This document shows, in pieces, positions 62,277 through 64,000 of a DNA stretch of 64,000 nucleotides; the stretch's first letter is position 1; each line of letters opens with the position of its first letter. Made by a program: the position numbers and the translations under genes. The stretch covers positions 372,001-436,000 of the forward strand of contig SCUS01000071.1 in assembly GCA_004297725.1 (NCBI GenBank). Reading direction: 5' to 3'. The DNA comes from Myxococcaceae bacterium. Lineage in GTDB: Bacteria > Myxococcota_A > Polyangia > Polyangiales > Ga0077539. The notes beneath the pieces were generated by a model that saw only the letters and a list, made by a program, of their open reading frames with translations, did not search any database and was not told the DNA's origin.

Positions 62277-63145
62277 TGGCGCGTCGAGGCGGGCTCGCGC
62301 TGCTGCTCTCCGTCGGCCTCTCGCTCTGCCCGGGGCTCGCTCTCGCGCAGACGCCCGCGGCCCCGGCGGGCTCGCGCATCGACGAGGCGCAGCGGCACAT
62401 CGCGGCGGGGCTACAGCAGTTCAGGCAGCGCGACTACAGCGGCGCGATCCACGAGTTCGAGCTGGCCAACGCCGCCGTACCGACCCCGGAGCTCTGGTTC
62501 AACATGTCGCGCGCCCGGGAGATGCTGCTCGACTACCGCGGGGCGATCGACGACCTGCGGCGCTACCTGAGGGACAAGGTCGACCCGCCCGATCGCGCCC
62601 AGGTCGAGCAGCACATCACCGAGCTCGAGCGCCTCGACGAGATCCGCCGCGCCACGCTCGCACGACAGTCCGTCGGCCAGACCATACGCGTCGGGGTGGA
62701 GGGCGACGCCGGGGCGACCACGGTGATTCTCGACGGGCGCTCGCTGCGCGCCGCGGCCCTGGCGAGCCCGGCGCCGACCAGCGAGGGATCGCACCGCGTC
62801 GAGGTGCTGCGCCCTGGGATGCAGCCCTGGGTGGCGACGGTGCGGGTGCGCGCGGGCGAGTCCGCGGCGGTGTTCGCGAGCCCGGCGCGGTCGACGGTCT
62901 ACCGCACGCGCCCGGCGCCGCACATCGCCAGCGCTGTACTGGGAGGCCTCGGGCTCGCGGCCTTCGGAGTGAGCGGCTACTTCGCGATCCGCGCCGCGGG
63001 CGAGGACTGCAACGGCTGCAGCGCCCGCTGGGACGCGGCCGATCGATCGGACATCCTGCTCGGCACCGGCGCGCTCCTGGCGGTGGGCGCGGCGGTGGCG
63101 TTCTTCGTCGAGCGGGCGTCGAGCACCACGGTCACGCAGCGCTGA
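62276..63145 (+). CDS. Secreted TPR protein with PEGA-like domain and C-terminal membrane helices
   Basis: A 289-residue protein with a signal peptide ending LALAQ, a TPR-like section (about 35-110: YSGAIHEFELANAAVPTPELWFNMSRAREML in parts), a PEGA-like beta domain (VEGDAGATTVILDG, SHRVEVLRPGMQPW) and two hydrophobic segments near the C-terminus, with a CNGC motif between them. This TPR-PEGA type is frequent in myxobacteria. The stop overlaps the convergent histone-deacetylase-family gene by 14 bp. Its function is unknown. Confidence 0.82.
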   Translation: MARRGGLALLLSVGLSLCPGLALAQTPAAPAGSRIDEAQRHIAAGLQQFRQRDYSGAIHEFELANAAVPTPELWFNMSRAREMLLDYRGAIDDLRRYLRDKVDPPDRAQVEQHITELERLDEIRRATLARQSVGQTIRVGVEGDAGATTVILDGRSLRAAALASPAPTSEGSHRVEVLRPGMQPWVATVRVRAGESAAVFASPARSTVYRTRPAPHIASAVLGGLGLAAFGVSGYFAIRAAGEDCNGCSARWDAADRSDILLGTGALLAVGAAVAFFVERASSTTVTQR

Positions 63146-64000
63146 TCGAGCGGCCCGAAGGGTCGTCCCGAAGGCAGCGCCACCACGGCGCCGCGGCGCG
63201 CACCACGCCGTCGACGATCCTCGCGGCGGCCGGGGGAGGGGCGCCGCTGGAGGGGGTCGGGTGCGAGGCCGGGTCGACGGCGCCTCGCAGCGTCGCGCCC
63301 ACGCCGGCCTCGAGCGCGCCGAGGTCGTAGCCGCCCTCCAGGCAGAAGCCGATGCGGCCGCGGCAGAGCCGGTGAGAGGCCTCTCGCAGCCGAGCGGCCA
63401 TCCAGGCGTAGTCGCCGTCTCGCAGCAGCATGCTCGCGAGCGGGTCGCGGGCGTGGCCGTCGTACCCGGCCGACACGAGGATGAGGTCGGGCCGGGCCTC
63501 GTCGAGCACGGGGAGCACGACGCGCTCGAAGGCCGCGGCGTAGAGGGCGCCGTCGCCCGCGGCGGGGAAGGGGAGGTTGATGGTGGCGCCTGCGCCCTCG
63601 GCCTCGCCGGTCTCGTTCACCCAGCCGCTGTCGGGGTAGAGCGGCGCCTGGTGGAGCGAGATGAAGAGCACGTCGGGATCGCGCCAGAAGATGTCCTGGG
63701 TGCCGTTTCCGTGGTGCACGTCCCAGTCGATGATGGCGACCCTGCGGGCGCCGAGGGCGCGGGCGTGGGCGGCTCCGACCGCCACGTTGTTGAGGAGGCA
63801 GAAGCCCATCGCGCGGTCGTGCGGGGCGTGGTGGCCGGGCGGTCGCGCGAGCAGCATCCCCAGGTCGGTCTCGGAGGCCATGATGGCCTCGACCATGGCG
63901 ATGGCTCCGCCTGCGGCGAGCTTCGCGGCCCCGAGGCTGCCAGGGCCGAAGTAGGTGTCGGGGTCGAGCTGCACCCGGGCGCCGAGCGCGTCGGCGGCGT
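63132..64000 (-). CDS. Histone deacetylase/acetoin-utilisation (AcuC/Hos)-family amidohydrolase, 5' truncated by window edge
   Basis: The minus-strand frame is open to the right edge, so the N-terminus is missing. The ~289 visible residues hold the class II/AcuC-type zinc site: RPPGHHAP, DWDVHHGNGTQ, SAGYDGHARDPLA and LEGGYD, with all zinc ligands and the His pair. It deacetylates small molecules (polyamines, acetoin-related) or proteins. The C-terminus ends in a Pro-rich tail and overlaps the TPR gene by 14 bp. Confidence 0.9.
   Translation of the reverse strand, partial: AADALGARVQLDPDTYFGPGSLGAAKLAAGGAIAMVEAIMASETDLGMLLARPPGHHAPHDRAMGFCLLNNVAVGAAHARALGARRVAIIDWDVHHGNGTQDIFWRDPDVLFISLHQAPLYPDSGWVNETGEAEGAGATINLPFPAAGDGALYAAAFERVVLPVLDEARPDLILVSAGYDGHARDPLASMLLRDGDYAWMAARLREASHRLCRGRIGFCLEGGYDLGALEAGVGATLRGAVDPASHPTPSSGAPPPAAARIVDGVVRAAAPWWRCLRDDPSGRSISAA

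Overview
The window is very GC-rich, gene-dense bacterial chromosome. I infer a member of the Myxococcota, most likely Polyangiales/Sandaracinaceae-like. The reasons are Hanks-type Ser/Thr kinases, an FHA-ABC transporter, FG-GAP and MopE-like lipoproteins, TolB-like propeller lipoproteins, TPR/PEGA-type proteins, many lipobox signal peptides and third codon positions saturated with G/C. There is no rRNA, tRNA, CRISPR array or intact insertion sequence that I can recognise. No taxonomic marker was compared, so the assignment is an inference.

Layout. 1-8.6 kb: end of a Pro-rich membrane protein, a Ser/Thr kinase, a sigma-region-4-like regulator, a divergent GpsA/PlsB lipid pair, a small haem-motif protein, a FliA/WhiG-type sigma factor and PRPP synthetase. 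8.6-20.9 kb: three large surface lipoproteins on the minus strand, then a type IV pilin-like protein and a triple-FHA ABCG transporter on the plus strand, a LEA2 lipoprotein and an HU protein. 21.2-30.9 kb: an envelope-glycoconjugate locus with two polysaccharide deacetylase-type enzymes, three GT4 glycosyltransferases, an RND/MMPL exporter and two SAM methyltransferases. 31-41.2 kb: a short protein coupled to purL, then purL and purQ, a fourth GT4 enzyme, a MATE transporter, a propeller lipoprotein, methionine aminopeptidase and a two-domain ThyX-like protein.

41.2-44.7 kb is a patch of accessory and decayed DNA. The last 123 bp of the thyX-like gene are repeated, with one mismatch, at the far side of a roughly 3.4 kb segment. 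That segment holds a coaX tail fragment, a doubly frameshifted membrane hydrolase, a NhaR-like regulator, an HPF-like protein and two copies of a 113 bp dispersed repeat. This topology is what site-specific insertion into the 3' end of a gene leaves behind. It is the most unusual structure in the window.

44.7-64 kb: a zinc-ribbon M50-like membrane protease coupled to a metallophosphoesterase, an ABC1/UbiB kinase, a Rieske protein coupled to a thioredoxin-like lipoprotein, MeaB, EpmA with its substrate EF-P, a TPR protein, a glutamine amidotransferase-like protein lacking its catalytic Cys, and a core fatty-acid operon (yceD-rpmF-fabD-fabG-acpP-fabF-rpiB, without plsX and fabH). An acyl-CoA ligase, a two-SRPBCC-domain lipoprotein, a TPR/PEGA-like protein and the start-less end of a histone-deacetylase-family gene follow. 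Genes are tightly packed. Translationally coupled starts (ATGA, GTGA, TGATG) are common, and six of nine intact convergent pairs overlap at their stop codons.
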